From NCBI GenBank assembly GCA_963930775.1, contig OZ005694.1, positions 5,325,054 to 5,389,053 of the forward strand: 64,000 nucleotides of DNA, in the 5' to 3' direction. Every line of letters starts with the position of its first letter. The stretch's first letter is position 1. The notes below the pieces were generated by a model that had not been told where the DNA came from, did not search any database, and was given only the letters and a program-made list of their open reading frames with translations. The translations under genes were made by a program, and so were the position numbers. Source of the stretch: Cliona cf. orientalis (Eukaryota > Porifera > Demospongiae > Clionaida > Clionaidae). Below, in pieces: positions 44,928-56,454 of this stretch.

Positions 44928-46515
44928 ATGACATTAAATGTCCACTACATGTGTTTTTTTTGTAAACATCCACTACTTTCGTAAATTCCTACGGCATCAC
45001 TAAATGTCTGCCACTACAGAATTTTGCCCCCCATAGTCATTAGGCAGAGGGTAGGGTTTAGGGTTTGGGTTTGAACAAAGGGTTGGTATTATTTGGGTGG
45101 GGTTAATTGGGAAAGGGATCTCCAAGGTCATACAGAAATCTGTCAGCATCTCATTACCCCGCGCGCATGCGCAAGGGGTAAAGTAATCGGTCGTATCGTC
45201 ATTGTCATTGTTGTTGTCGTTAGCAGAAAAATCGCCATATCTCAAAATCTAGGCACCTGAGCGACTAGTAAGCACAATGAATCAGTCGCATTTGACGAAA
45301 AAACGGGCTTCAGTGTGTTTCGAATCGAGGGATATGGTCCACGAGCGTCACGAATAGTGCCTTTTCGTTAGACTTTGTAACCATGCCTATCAACAGTGCC
45401 CACTCAATGCATGCATTATGCATTCAGGCCTTGTGCTTTCTGCTCATGCGCATAACATTGAATATTATGGACTTGTAAAGGTCGTCAATAATTAATGCTA
45501 GTGGCACATGTTTGGCTGGTAGAGCTATTCGCAGACTGGTATGCAAAGCCCCATCGAATCGAAATGTAAGATACCTATATCTACCTAGTCTAGATCTGGT
45601 GCAGAGAGAGTTAGTGGTGTTTTGGCTGATATCACCAAGAGCCCTATATTATACAACCAAGGGCTTATAGGGTCTATAAGCCCTTGATACAACCAAGCAG
45701 CGACAAAAGCAGATCTAGCTATAGATTGCGCAATGTGCGCGCGAGGTATGTGCTCTATAGAGCTCTATATAGCTGGTTGCCAACCATGAACCATGACCCA
45801 TGACACTAAACTTAATATGCTGGAGTTTCTGATAGTGGCTATTAATTTAAGGTTCGGTAGCACTCATTGGTTCTCTAACTACCGTATTCACTCGAACAGA
45901 CGTCTCTCTTGATTAGTTGCCGCACCTCCGGAAGTATTGAACAAAAATTAATAGCTACCGCTCTTGAATAGTAGCCATACCACACCTACTATTTGAGAAG
46001 TACATTAGCATTTGAACATGCCTCGCAACTCATTCTAAGTAACTGAATACTTATGGATTGAACAGGAGATAACGATGTAAAAAGAAGCAAACAAGACACT
46101 GTATACCCAATAGCACACTGAAAGCCGGAACTTACAAAGACGTTCCACAGCAAGACAAGTGGAACTAGTCTGGACAGTAAACAGACTTGTTTAATATTGT
46201 ACGATATACCTTTGATTCTGAGCTGCGCCCAAAAGAGGTAGCTACTCTGGCTTGATCAGTTTCCTGGTCCTTAGTTGAATTTGGAGCATCCTCTGAAGGC
46301 TGCAATCCATCTGCAGGAATAGGTGACCAAAGTTTTAATTCACCAGTCAAGAATGCAGCCAGTTGGCTGTGTGCATACACACCAACAGACTACACTGGTT
46401 ACGTTTATACAGGTACATACAGTAAGCATACGCCACACAGGATACAATTTAGCAATCATTCAATTGACACTTGCCACGTGCAAGATCTAGCTAGCTAGTT
46501 CATACAGTGTACCAC
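44928..46515. other. no confident gene
   Basis: A short minus-strand open block at about 46,380-46,210 (SQLAAFLTGELKLWSPIPAD ... SESK, then a GTATAT donor) could be an exon of an unrecognised gene. GGGTTTAGGGTTTGGGTTTG near 45,052 is telomere-like but far too short to mean a telomere. A small inverted repeat (AGGGCTTATAG ... CTATAAGCCCT) lies near 45,660-45,690. Confidence 0.3.
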
Positions 46516-46524
46516 GCTTCTCTC

Positions 46525-46584
46525 TAGTCTCGTGCCCAGCCTCTTTATCACATGCGTGCGATAAAGAGGCTGGGCACGAGACTA
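46525..46584. mobile_element. 60-bp TAGTCTCG micro-element with perfect 25-bp termini
   Basis: TAGTCTCGTGCCCAGCCTCT plus TTATC forms a perfect 25-bp inverted repeat around a 10-bp loop. GCTTCTCTC flanks both sides exactly (46516-46524 and 46585-46593). Confidence 0.88.
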
Positions 46585-46910
46585 GCTTCTCTCGACCGAG
46601 AAACTAAAAGGATGCCACTATTGTTGACCAAACTGACGCTGGACTATTATTAGCCAGTAGCTAGTACAGATAGATAGTTATTCAAAACCCTCGTAGCTAG
46701 CTAGCTAGGCTACTCACAGTCAACAGCTAACCTCCCTCAGTCAGTGATTTCGAGTTGGATGATTCTTTATCTCGTCACTGTCAAAGTTGAATTTGTTTCT
46801 ATGGATCCGAGCTCTTTGTTTCCATGGAGAGGAGCCATTGACTAATCAGTGGTGAGATAAAACACTGCAGGGGCCACTGTTTACTTCCTTGGGATATAAA
46901 TTAGTTATAT

Positions 46911-47027
46911 CACATGCGCTTGGGATCTATGGTGACATATTGCACTCAGCCCTCGGGCACAAAGCGCCCTCGGGTTTTGTGCAATATATATCGCATAAAT
47001 CCCTCGCGCCTGTGATATAACTACTAC
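46911..47027. repeat. foldback MITE, AGTTATATCAC ends
   Basis: AGTTATATCACATGCGC... faces ...GCGCCTGTGATATAACT with about 43-bp arms that include CATATTGCAC and complement. Centre: CCCTCGGGCACAAAGCGCCC. Non-coding. Confidence 0.65.
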
Positions 47028-47840
47028 TTATCTCCACAGTAGGAAGTGGATCAGATACTGTGCATTTTCTATGGGAATAGAATCATCACGTGTGTTAGGC
47101 ATAATATGATAAAGTATATTATAAGTGTGTATTGTTGTAAGAATAAATTTATAAAGGAGCTTTTGTGATTGGTATAATTTAAGTGTGACTGTCTGATAAT
47201 GTACAGTATATTATGGGCACGCAAGCATATTGTTGTTGAACATGCAAGTGATATGCTTGTACTGTGATGTTTGTATCTAATAGTATAGTACACAGCCTAC
47301 GCAGTGTGTGTAGTGTAGTTATTATTTTAAACACAAAAAGTTTTCAATAAATCACAAAGTTGACAGTAGCTCAAGTACTTCACAATACTTAATGTCACGG
47401 TGGGGTTGGGAGTTGATTAACTTAATAAAGTAGTGTTCATTATTCCTCTTGTCTGGTTCAAAGTCTGAAATAAGGAATCTGCAGTGCAAGGACACATATC
47501 CCGACATAGCATGAAATGACTGGCAGTTTCACAAAAATAGGTGGCCATTCAGTAGTCAGACGGGTAGTGGTCATTACCACTAACCCAGAAAAGATCATCA
47601 TGCAAACATGCTTATTAATAGAGAACCCAATGCAAGCACATGGCAAAGCCATTGATTAAGGGTAATAGAGCTTCTGGGCAGCCATTGTAATATATTATGG
47701 TCATGCAAATAGGTGTTTGGTCAGTCATATGGCTGAAATGCATGGAAAAAAGCTGACGGTCGCATGTTATTTCTGATTCTGAGTTCATATCCATAGCATA
47801 TCAAGATTTGGCTTATAGCTATCATTTGCAAGACTATAAC

Positions 47841-48134
47841 ATCAACATATTTGCTTGTTCTCTCCCAAAGATACCAGTGATAGTGGGAAACTTTAGCAAG
47901 GTTTATAATTTGGCAAACAGGATATCTTTAGATATGGATTAGCTACCAAATATATAGTCCAATTTAACCATAATGCATGTGTGCCTATCAACATATTTGC
48001 TTGTTCTCTCCCAAAGATACCAGTGATAGTGGGAAACTTTAGCAAGGTTTATAATTTGGCAAACAGGATATCTTTAGATATGGATTAGCTACCAAATATA
48101 TAGTCCAATTTAACCATAATGCATGTGTGCCTAT
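47841..48134. repeat. perfect tandem duplication, 146-bp unit
   Basis: ATCAACATATTTGCTTGTTC ... ATGCATGTGTGCCTAT occurs twice with no visible difference (starts 47841 and 47987). A recent event, or an assembly duplication. Confidence 0.92.
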
Positions 48135-48813
48135 AATTATTATATAAATCACTAGTATACAGCAGTAATTGTGTTACCTCGACTTGTCTTTAAATCGCTC
48201 GTATTGGCTTTGTTTCCATGCATTCCTCCTTATCACCTACAAAATCAAGGTCGCTGAGTCTTTGCTAACTTTGTATTACATTTATGCCAGAGTCTAATGG
48301 GGGGGGGGGATGTATGTTTTTAAATAATTGATAACTAAGACTACATATATTATTCTATGATATGTGTTCCTCAAGGTATATATGTGGGTTGATTGTTGTG
48401 TTCGTGAAAGAATATGCCGTAGACTTGGGTTGTTAAGTGCACCTTTCTTATAAGCACACCCTTTTTCATAAGCACATCATTCTGGTTTGCTACCAGCTGT
48501 TGAATGCATGCACACAAATAGGCACTACCGTGCATGTGTTGCAATACTAGAACATTGCATTACCTTATGATCAAGCTGCTGCTAACTCTTTGAGACTCTT
48601 GCCAGCAGAAGACTGAGAAGATTCTCTACGGACCATGGCAGACAATCATATCCACACAGTGCAAGGTAAGGGGCGTCACCAATAGGCGGACCAGTGCTTT
48701 AAATTGCCAAGCATGTATTTCCTCACTGTTATAATTGCATTAATAACATGGTACATACATGCAGTGGTGGTTAGTAGTATTTGCATTTGTCTTAGTGCCC
48801 CGCACTCATGCAG

Positions 48814-49203
48814 TAGCCTCGTCCCCAGGCTCCCTGATCTACGCACGCATGCGAGAAAAGAGGGTGAGACTGGTATCTAATGTCACGTGCGTGACGTAGG
48901 GCCCATATGCTAGGCGGGTAGGAAGGGTGGTGGATCGTGAAAATAGCACGTGGGCGAGCGTGATTTTCGAGTGCTCAGGGTGAAAAAAAAAGCTATACTG
49001 ACTATCAGCAAGGAAGTATGATACTCAGAGGCCTCGCAGAGCTACGTTTGATCAATCAAAGATGCCAAATAGGTTTGAAATCGACGCTTTGCGGCAAGCC
49101 TAGTGCAATGCCATTATGCCAACGTTTGTCATGTGATTTTAGATACCAGGCTCCCCCTAGGCCGTGTGCGTTGAAAAAATCGGGGAGCCTGGGGACGATG
49201 CTA
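48814..49203. mobile_element. TAGCCTCG-family non-autonomous element, 390 bp
   Basis: Left end TAGCCTCGTCCCCAGGCTCC, right end the complement with one change (…GGGGACGATGCTA). CTCATGCAG before and CGCATGCAG after match at 8 of 9 positions. Interior not coding. Confidence 0.75.
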
Positions 49204-49589
49204 CGCATGCAGTACAGTGCAACCAAGCAAGGAAGCAAAATTTTTCTCTTCACTTTTTTAAAGTTATAGATTAGAAGTTGAAATTTGGTACCAACCTTCT
49301 TTGATATAAACTCTATATGGGATTTAATTTTGGGATGTTTATCGAGGATTTATCGCGGAAAACCACCCAATCCCAAGGGAGAGGTATATGGTTTTATGTG
49401 ATAAATCCATGGTGACCGTGGTATAAGTGTTAGCTATATATCCTGCACCTGATTGGTCCTGCCAGAACATCCATAGCAACAAGTAGAATTAATAAAGACA
49501 TCTTTTCAACATTGAAGAGCAAATCTGTCTATCGTATGTGTGCTACTGGACTGTTGTCAACCATCTTGTAAGAACTTAGTAGAGAGCTA

Positions 49590-50000
49590 TAGCCTGGTAC
49601 CCAGGCCCATTCCCAGCTTTTCAATGTTGCACGCTGAAAAGCGGGAGGGCCTGCATGGTATCAGAAGTCACATGACCGATTTTATCCGTATGAAGGGTGG
49701 TCGAAGGGTGAAAATGAAGTTCAGGTCGCTGCTGTTCACGATCTGCTTGAGGTAAAACTTCCAAACTATCGAGAGATTGTAGTATGATCGTTTTAGACTA
49801 CAGAGAGTAACAAAATAAATTGGTAAAGTAGCTATAGGCGCGTGGCCTACAAAGCTAGCTCTTCAAAGCGACATTTTGACCGGTGCATGGTATTCGCATG
49901 CATCATCGTGATGCAAAATCACATGACTTCTGATACCTGGCCCTCCCGCATTTCAGCTTGCAACATTGAAAAGCTGGGAATGGGTCTGGGTATGACGCTA
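49590..50000. mobile_element. TAGCCTGG-ended non-autonomous element, 411 bp
   Basis: The ends TAGCCTGGTACCCAGGCCCA and complement …GGGTCTGGGTATGACGCTA are inverted over about 50 bp, continuing TTCCCAGCTTTTCAATGTTG. The flanks AGAGAGCTA and GTAGAGCTA agree at 7 of 9 positions, an eroded 9-bp duplication. No transposase. Confidence 0.7.
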
Positions 50001-50562
50001 GTAGAGCTACACGACATGCCATGCTAGTGAACTTCAGCTGCCACATAAATTGAAGCTACTGGACAACTCTGGAACAACTAGGCACACTGTCGCTTCTTCT
50101 TTGGATCGAGAAGTACCTTCTTGAAGTGAGAACTCGAACAGTACTTCAACACTTAGCTACTAGCACTGTAGCTACATGTACATTGTATGTACACGTGGTT
50201 GTGTGATTAGTTAGATTGAGCGAGCTTCCTGTACCCAGCCAGGTGCCCGTGAGCTTTGCCGCCTGTGGGCTCCTAAACCACTATAAAGCCACTGAGCATG
50301 TAAAAAAATTATTGTAAGATTTCAAGTTGAGCACAATGACTTGTGCACTTACATGCATGCTCAAATACAGACTAAATATGCTATGGCTTCTTTAGGTTAC
50401 TGGAGTGGATAATTTATGCTCAAATGAGTGTGTGTATAATGTTTCATCACAATGTTTATAAGTGTTTATGTGACATTGTTACACAATCAAACTATTGTTA
50501 TGAATCAATATAATCTAATCATATTATTCAAATTAAACTTACATGATACAATAAAAACTTAT

Positions 50563-53430
50563 TTATACTTCCGTCTCTCTTATGTGTGAATGAGTTATAT
50601 TTTTCTTCCTCAACCTTACTGGTTGCAGAGTGTATTCCTGGTTACATTGATAACTTTCTCCAAGTTGAGTAGTTTGATTTGTTGTTGATTCCTTTAGTCC
50701 AAGTAATTTCATTGACCTCTTTACTAGAAGTCCCAAACTTGTAAATATTAGTGTTGGTAGCAGGGCTCCAACAACCGATAAAATTCCATCATCTGAGCTG
50801 TATGACCCAACTAATTTTATGAATGAGATGAATGTATAAATGAATGCGATGAATATGGTCACAATTATGATTAGCACAACAAAGATTAATAATATCTTCA
50901 TCTTTAAGTGCTTATGAAGGGCTTTCAACAATATAGCAATTATAACCACAAAAAGAAATAATCCTGAGACATAAAATAGAAACAGAGGACATGTATGAAG
51001 TGGAGAAGCTATAGCTGCGAGGAGAATCATGTAACCGCACAGTGTGGACTGCTGTAGTATGTAAGTTATTGTTGTGATACCAATGCATGTAATAATAAAT
51101 GAACCATTTTTACTGTGACAAAGAAATATAGCTGAGCAGTTGTATTTTAAAAGCTTGTCCTTCAGTTTAAATTGAACTGACATAAATACAGCATATATTA
51201 GATCCAGAATCGGAAGAGCAATGAGAAGGCAACAAGTAAGGACATAATAAAATCTGACATCTCTTTCATCCTTGGCTTCGTTGTAGCGACGTATAATGAC
51301 ACTCATATAAAATCCAAATACTGTTGTTTCAACTAAGAAGGCTGTGATACAAATTGCCCATGCATAAAATAATGCATCCGAATTAGATTGCTGAACAGAT
51401 CTCAACAATTTATCATACAAAGTGCATATATAAGGTGCAACTCCTACAAAATAGACGATTATCAACAATATTAAACAAACTGATGCCGATATTCGTATTT
51501 GCTGGAATATGGCAGCTTGTCCAGCAATGCAGCAATCTTCTGTTTTATTATGTTTGTAGAAATAGCATGAGTATCCACGACTGCTTTCATCAACACCAAG
51601 TAATCGATTGTCCTTTGCATAGGATTTTAACTGAATGAAAAAGATTCTTGTATGATCAATTGGCAACAAGAATTTGATGCAGCTGATTGCATGGCTACAA
51701 CAGGTGTTTATTATTGGGCTGAATTTATCTGTAATGTTTACATATGGCTCGACCAATTACGAGCTACCTGATGCTGAAACTACATGTAGCTGTGAAGGCT
51801 TCTGAGTGTACATGCACACATAGCTGAGGATATTTGTAGTGCCGTGCACTCATGCTGCTTTAGGGCTCAAGGCAGACCTAAAAACATGACTATGATTTTG
51901 TACCTTGAGGAGTCGTTATTCATTTGAAGTCTCAAAAATCTGTCATACCATAAACCCCCCTCTCCTTCTATTTCCAAGATGCATATCTTCAATATCTACC
52001 CTATTCTACCACGAATTAAGTACTTATTTTTTTTTCAACTTGGATACAGTAAAATTCTCAAACAAGGGGGGTCTAGAGGTGTGCTACCCTAGGAAAATTT
52101 GGAAATTTCCAACCTATGCAACTGTTTATGGTGGCTTCTGAGATCACGAGCAAAAAGGATTGTTTTTCAAATTACAAGATTAGTACTAGTTATCAGTATA
52201 ATAGACACTTTCAGAGGGTGGGGAGTCAGTCAGGATAACTCACTGCCTTGTACTAAAGTAAACTATAATACTGCAGTAAGATTTAAAGTACATCTTGTGG
52301 TGTATGTAAACCCGTCTCACCACATCCCTGGCACTGAGAATTCGCTTGAGCATGTGCAAAGGTGTACTGCATGTCTATGAATACAATTAACGTTTGACGT
52401 CTAGTCATATGCTTCTGGTACTCCTGTCTCAGCATTTTGGTGCCGAGACGAAAGAAAATGTGCTCAAGGTAGACTTGAACTCACTACCTTATGCTTTAGC
52501 TTTTACCCATTAAGACTGCGACAACATAATTGCATATTACTACTATCTAGGCCTCACTGTCAATCTAAGAATAGTAACTCCAAATAAGGTAAAAGCAATT
52601 ATAACTTGGCCCAACAATGAAAGTGAAACAGCCAAAGATCATATCTCTACAATTTTCTTCCTCTACAGGAAGGCATAGAAATTATTTAATTTACACAAAA
52701 TGTGTCTCTAGGGCCCTAAGCACTAATAATATTCATTATTCACATTACTCATTCTTTTATCTTAGCGTGTGTTGATGTGATATCATCAGTGCATGCAATT
52801 ATAGAGTGGACCATTTTCAATATCATTGAAACTGAGTCCTACCTGGTATCATGTATAACAGTTGGTTAATGCTTTAAATGTTCGAAGAAAGAAACAAGGG
52901 ATTACTTAGTGTGATCACTTATTAAGGTATAGAGCATGCTAAATTTGATGCCTTACATGAGTAGTTAGCTTGTTTAGCATCTGTATTGGATCTGAGGAGT
53001 TCACTTCACCAGAGCAGACTTGAAATGAGTTAGATTGAATTGCGAAGTGAATGCTAGGTACTCCACAAAGTGGGTCAATCACTACATTGATTGTTTCAGT
53101 ATGTCCATGATACAGATAAAGAGACAAATCTTGTAGTAGTTCTGGTCTGATTAACTCAAGAACTGGTGATGTTGACCAACGAAACTTGTACACATATTCA
53201 AAGTTTTGACTGCCCCCTATAGAGTAGTGTACATTAGCTGCAGTAGCTGCTTGCCGATTTGGAGGATAAAAACCATTGGTCATACTATCTATATTGACAT
53301 CCCTAATGACTACTTTCTCTAGCTGTCCATAGGAATGAATGCAGCGAGAGAGATCAAAATCTTCAGTTGCTCGTACATAGAGCATCAGTACATAAATCAA
53401 GAGCAACACTTTAGTTGCCTGGAACTCCAT
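50563..53430 (-). CDS. multi-pass membrane protein with extracellular N-terminal domain (unrecognised)
   Basis: Exon 1 53430..52957 (MEFQATKVLLLIYVLMLYVR) starts with a clear signal peptide and encodes a Cys-containing ectodomain of about 135 residues. Its donor CAT|GTAAGG is phase 0. Exon 2 51747..50563 continues with an ectodomain (CCSHAISCIKFL, Cys pairs YSCYFY and EDCCIAG). It then has about seven or eight hydrophobic spans, for example ISASVCLILLIIVYFVGVAP, FYYVLTCCLLIALPILDLIY and ILLIFVVLIIIVTIFIAFIY, and a cytoplasmic tail with basic clusters. About 552 residues in all. The joint is supported by phase and by topology, but the acceptor is weak (GGTCGAG|CCATAT) and the 1.2-kb intron is unusual here. 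A receptor-like role is possible. I do not recognise the family. Confidence 0.5.
52455..52530 (-). repeat. tRNA-like SINE head in an intron
   Basis: On the minus strand, TCTTAATGGGTAAAAGC fits an A box and GAGTTCAAGTCTACC fits a B box, about 30 bp apart, within GTTGTCGCAGTC...CTTGAGCA. A tRNA-derived SINE or tRNA relic. It cannot fold as a clean tRNA by eye. Confidence 0.45.
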
Positions 53431-56334
53431 AGCTTTAACAATACTATCTGCACATGAAGATAACTGTAGGAAGCTGTGGCTATAACTTGATTATGAATTA
53501 GGATCACATTGCGGGAATTCCCCTGGGATTTTCCCTTGTTGTATAAGTAGTTGTTTGTTGGCAACACATGTTTGTATTCTGGATCATTGATTCCAGTTAT
53601 GCTATACACAATGTCTGATTCCCATTGCATGTTTTAGGTTAGTTTGATTGCTAGGGAATTAATCTTCAGCACAAGTGCGATGTGGTGCCTTGACGACGAG
53701 TGATATTTCACAGTACAAGTATGCCAATCCGCATGCGCATAACTCTAGTGACCATAGTTACGTCTCGATGACAATGAATAATATTATCGGATAGCAGCGC
53801 ACAAGCATCAACGAACGCAAGCTGTTCTCTCTTAGTCACTTCTGCACCCGATATCTATTGTAGCTTTTTTGACAATGGTGCTCTTGAGTCCTCTGCTTCT
53901 GTACTGGACTCCAAGTATTGACCTTTCGACTAAGAGTCATGAGAGTCCTTAGCAGCTGCGGGGCCCCTCCGGGCCTGGCACATGATGAGGATCCCTGGAA
54001 CACTGCTCTTAGAGAACATTGTAGCTTCCACTAGGGTCCTATCTGAGTACACCTTGCAGTTTTAACCTTTATGTCAAGTTATACAGCATAATGTGTTATC
54101 AGTACCCTGAGGCAGTGTGCAATAACCCTGTGTGATATGGAAAATTATATCCCTTTTACCATAGATAATGCCTTTACATACTTTTCTAGGACGACTATGC
54201 TTAATATCGCACTGCTAAGTGTGTGATATTAACCCCCTTAGGGTATACAGTGCGATATTAATTATTAATTCCTTTAGGGTGTACTAGTACTGTGTACTTG
54301 ATACTGAGGTACTGTAACAGTTAGTATAATAGGTGTAGGGAGGCCAATGAAGGGCGTTGACGAGACTGACTGAGACGCCGAGATCGTACTAAATCCGAAG
54401 CTGTAGACTGATTAATATTGTGATCAGCCTGGACGATAAACTCCACTACTTCTGGATTGTCAGTTTGATATCTCGCCATCAGCATACCGTATAGCCGGAA
54501 AATTTGGCGGGGAATTAAATTTGGTAGTTTGGCGGTCTATATTACAACCGCCAAATTAAAATCCGCCAAAATTTCCTACTCGCATATATACGTATGGCGA
54601 TCCCGTACCGAACCGCCAAATTTAAATCCGCCAATGTTCTTCTAAAAGCAATTTGGGGCTCAACCGCCAAATTTAATGCCCGCCAATATTTCCGGCTATA
54701 CAGTATCCAGAAATCTAGGAACCTGAGCAATTAGTAAGCATCTCTAATCGGTCGAATTCGGCGATAAACTGGCTTCAGTGTGTTTCAAATCAAGGGATAT
54801 GATCCATGAGCGTTAGAAATAATGCTTTTTGTTAGCCAGGGTAGCCACACCTATTGACAATACCAGCCATCATCACGGTATGTAAAGGTCGTTGACCAAA
54901 CATGCATAATAATAATATGAGGCGCGGAGATAAAGGAGTGAGCGACCTTTACCTCCATGTTTGTGCACATGAGCTTGAGCAGAAAGCAAGCTAGCACACA
55001 TGCATATCCTGCCTGATCATGTGACTTTGTCAATCAGCTAGCCAAAGAAATTTGTTAGTTGTCTTGCAGCTTTGCTCGCAAGGGCTCCCGAGAGATGCAT
55101 CTTAGAATAGAATTATTTCCTTCTGGAAAGTACCTATGTGCAATACCGGAATGTCACCCTTTTGCATTCTCCATGCCACCATAATTATGTAAGTGTCCAG
55201 TTCAGTCTAATTCTGCTTTGTTATCTTTTTGAAGCAGCTCACTTTAGTCGCTGCTATAGAGGGCCATATCCAGCCGTGTCAGTGGGCTGTCTGATATAAC
55301 GTCCCATTTCCAGCGATGCCGAAAAAGAAACTTTTTAGCTCGGGTCGAATGACTTCCGGTCACCTCCCGCTTGTACATACACATGCACGCACACACGGAC
55401 AACTGTAATCTTAGGACCCTATACTAATAATGTCACGAAAATGAAGTTGGCATAAAATCTTCCCTTTATATATGCACACATTACATTGATTGCACACAAG
55501 GGAATATGCGCTGAAATTCTTTGCGTATAAAATGCTCCTGTTAGGTACAGAACGGGAAAAATCTTCCCTTTATGCCTAAAGGCATCGATGGCGTAAAATC
55601 TTCCCTTTAGGTATAAAGGCAATATTTACGCTATTATGGTGACCTAACGAGCTAGAGTAGAGAATTTTACATACCATTACTAGCGATTCCGAACGATCGA
55701 CCTAAAAGCAGCTAAAACTTAGCAACGGAGGGGATTGACAACAAAAAACAAAAATCACACGATAGCTTAGGAAATTCTCTTTCATTTAAGCCTCGAAACA
55801 AGCGAATCGGTTGAGTACACGCCTTGCAGATTTAATTTTTAACTCTATGGGAAAATGTATGGAAAAACAACAATCAGCGCGTAAATCTGGCACACTTCAA
55901 CCTTTCAACAAAAAACACGCATCGCTGAATAGGCCTCACCAAGTGGAAGCTATAGACACCTTAAACATATAAATTACTATTACTGCCAGTTTGCACCATC
56001 GAGCTGAAAAATTAGGCGTCCGGAATTGCTATAGCTACCACTACTCATAAATCAATACTGTCTCAGTCATTGATGCTATTGCAGTGAATGAAAATTAAAT
56101 TTTAATATTGAGGTTGTGCGTAACAGCAGCTAGCTACATTCCATATCCCACTCTCAGTTGACTATGAATAGCTACTCACTTTTTTGAGCATGCATAGAAA
56201 ATAAACAATTATTTTAAACTAGCTTTATTATGTGCATGCATGTACAGTGTGCCATGCTACAATAATCATGATTATATGAAATGGCTTCCTACTTCACAGT
56301 CAGACAGATTGTGATAGATGCATAGTAATATTAT
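53431..56334. other. repeat-rich stretch without a supported gene
   Basis: Includes duplicated phrases GTGCGATATTAA near 54,200-54,260, a MITE at 54,485-54,705, and AAATCTTCCCTTTA motifs with TAAAGGCA repeated between 55,440 and 55,635. One of the latter lies inside a small GCGTAAA...TTTACGC hairpin. Confidence 0.4.
54485..54705. mobile_element. MITE with TACCGTATAGCCGGAAA termini
   Basis: TACCGTATAGCCGGAAAATT faces ...TTTCCGGCTATACAGTA 221 bp away. Inside are several AACCGCCAAATT phrases. The ends resemble those of 18,965-19,669 (TACCGTATAGCGGGAAA). Confidence 0.65.
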
Positions 56335-56454
56335 GTAATTTAACATATTTTAGATACATGTATCATAGCTATTTGTACAATATCTCCATCATAATTCAGT
56401 GCTAGCTATTTATAACTAGCTATGAACTCACAAAAAAGCTTAATTGTTCTTATG

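Noticed and set aside
45050..45075. GGGTTTAGGGTTTGGGTTTG as a telomere or chromosome-fusion point
   Set aside because: Only about three degenerate units in otherwise ordinary sequence.
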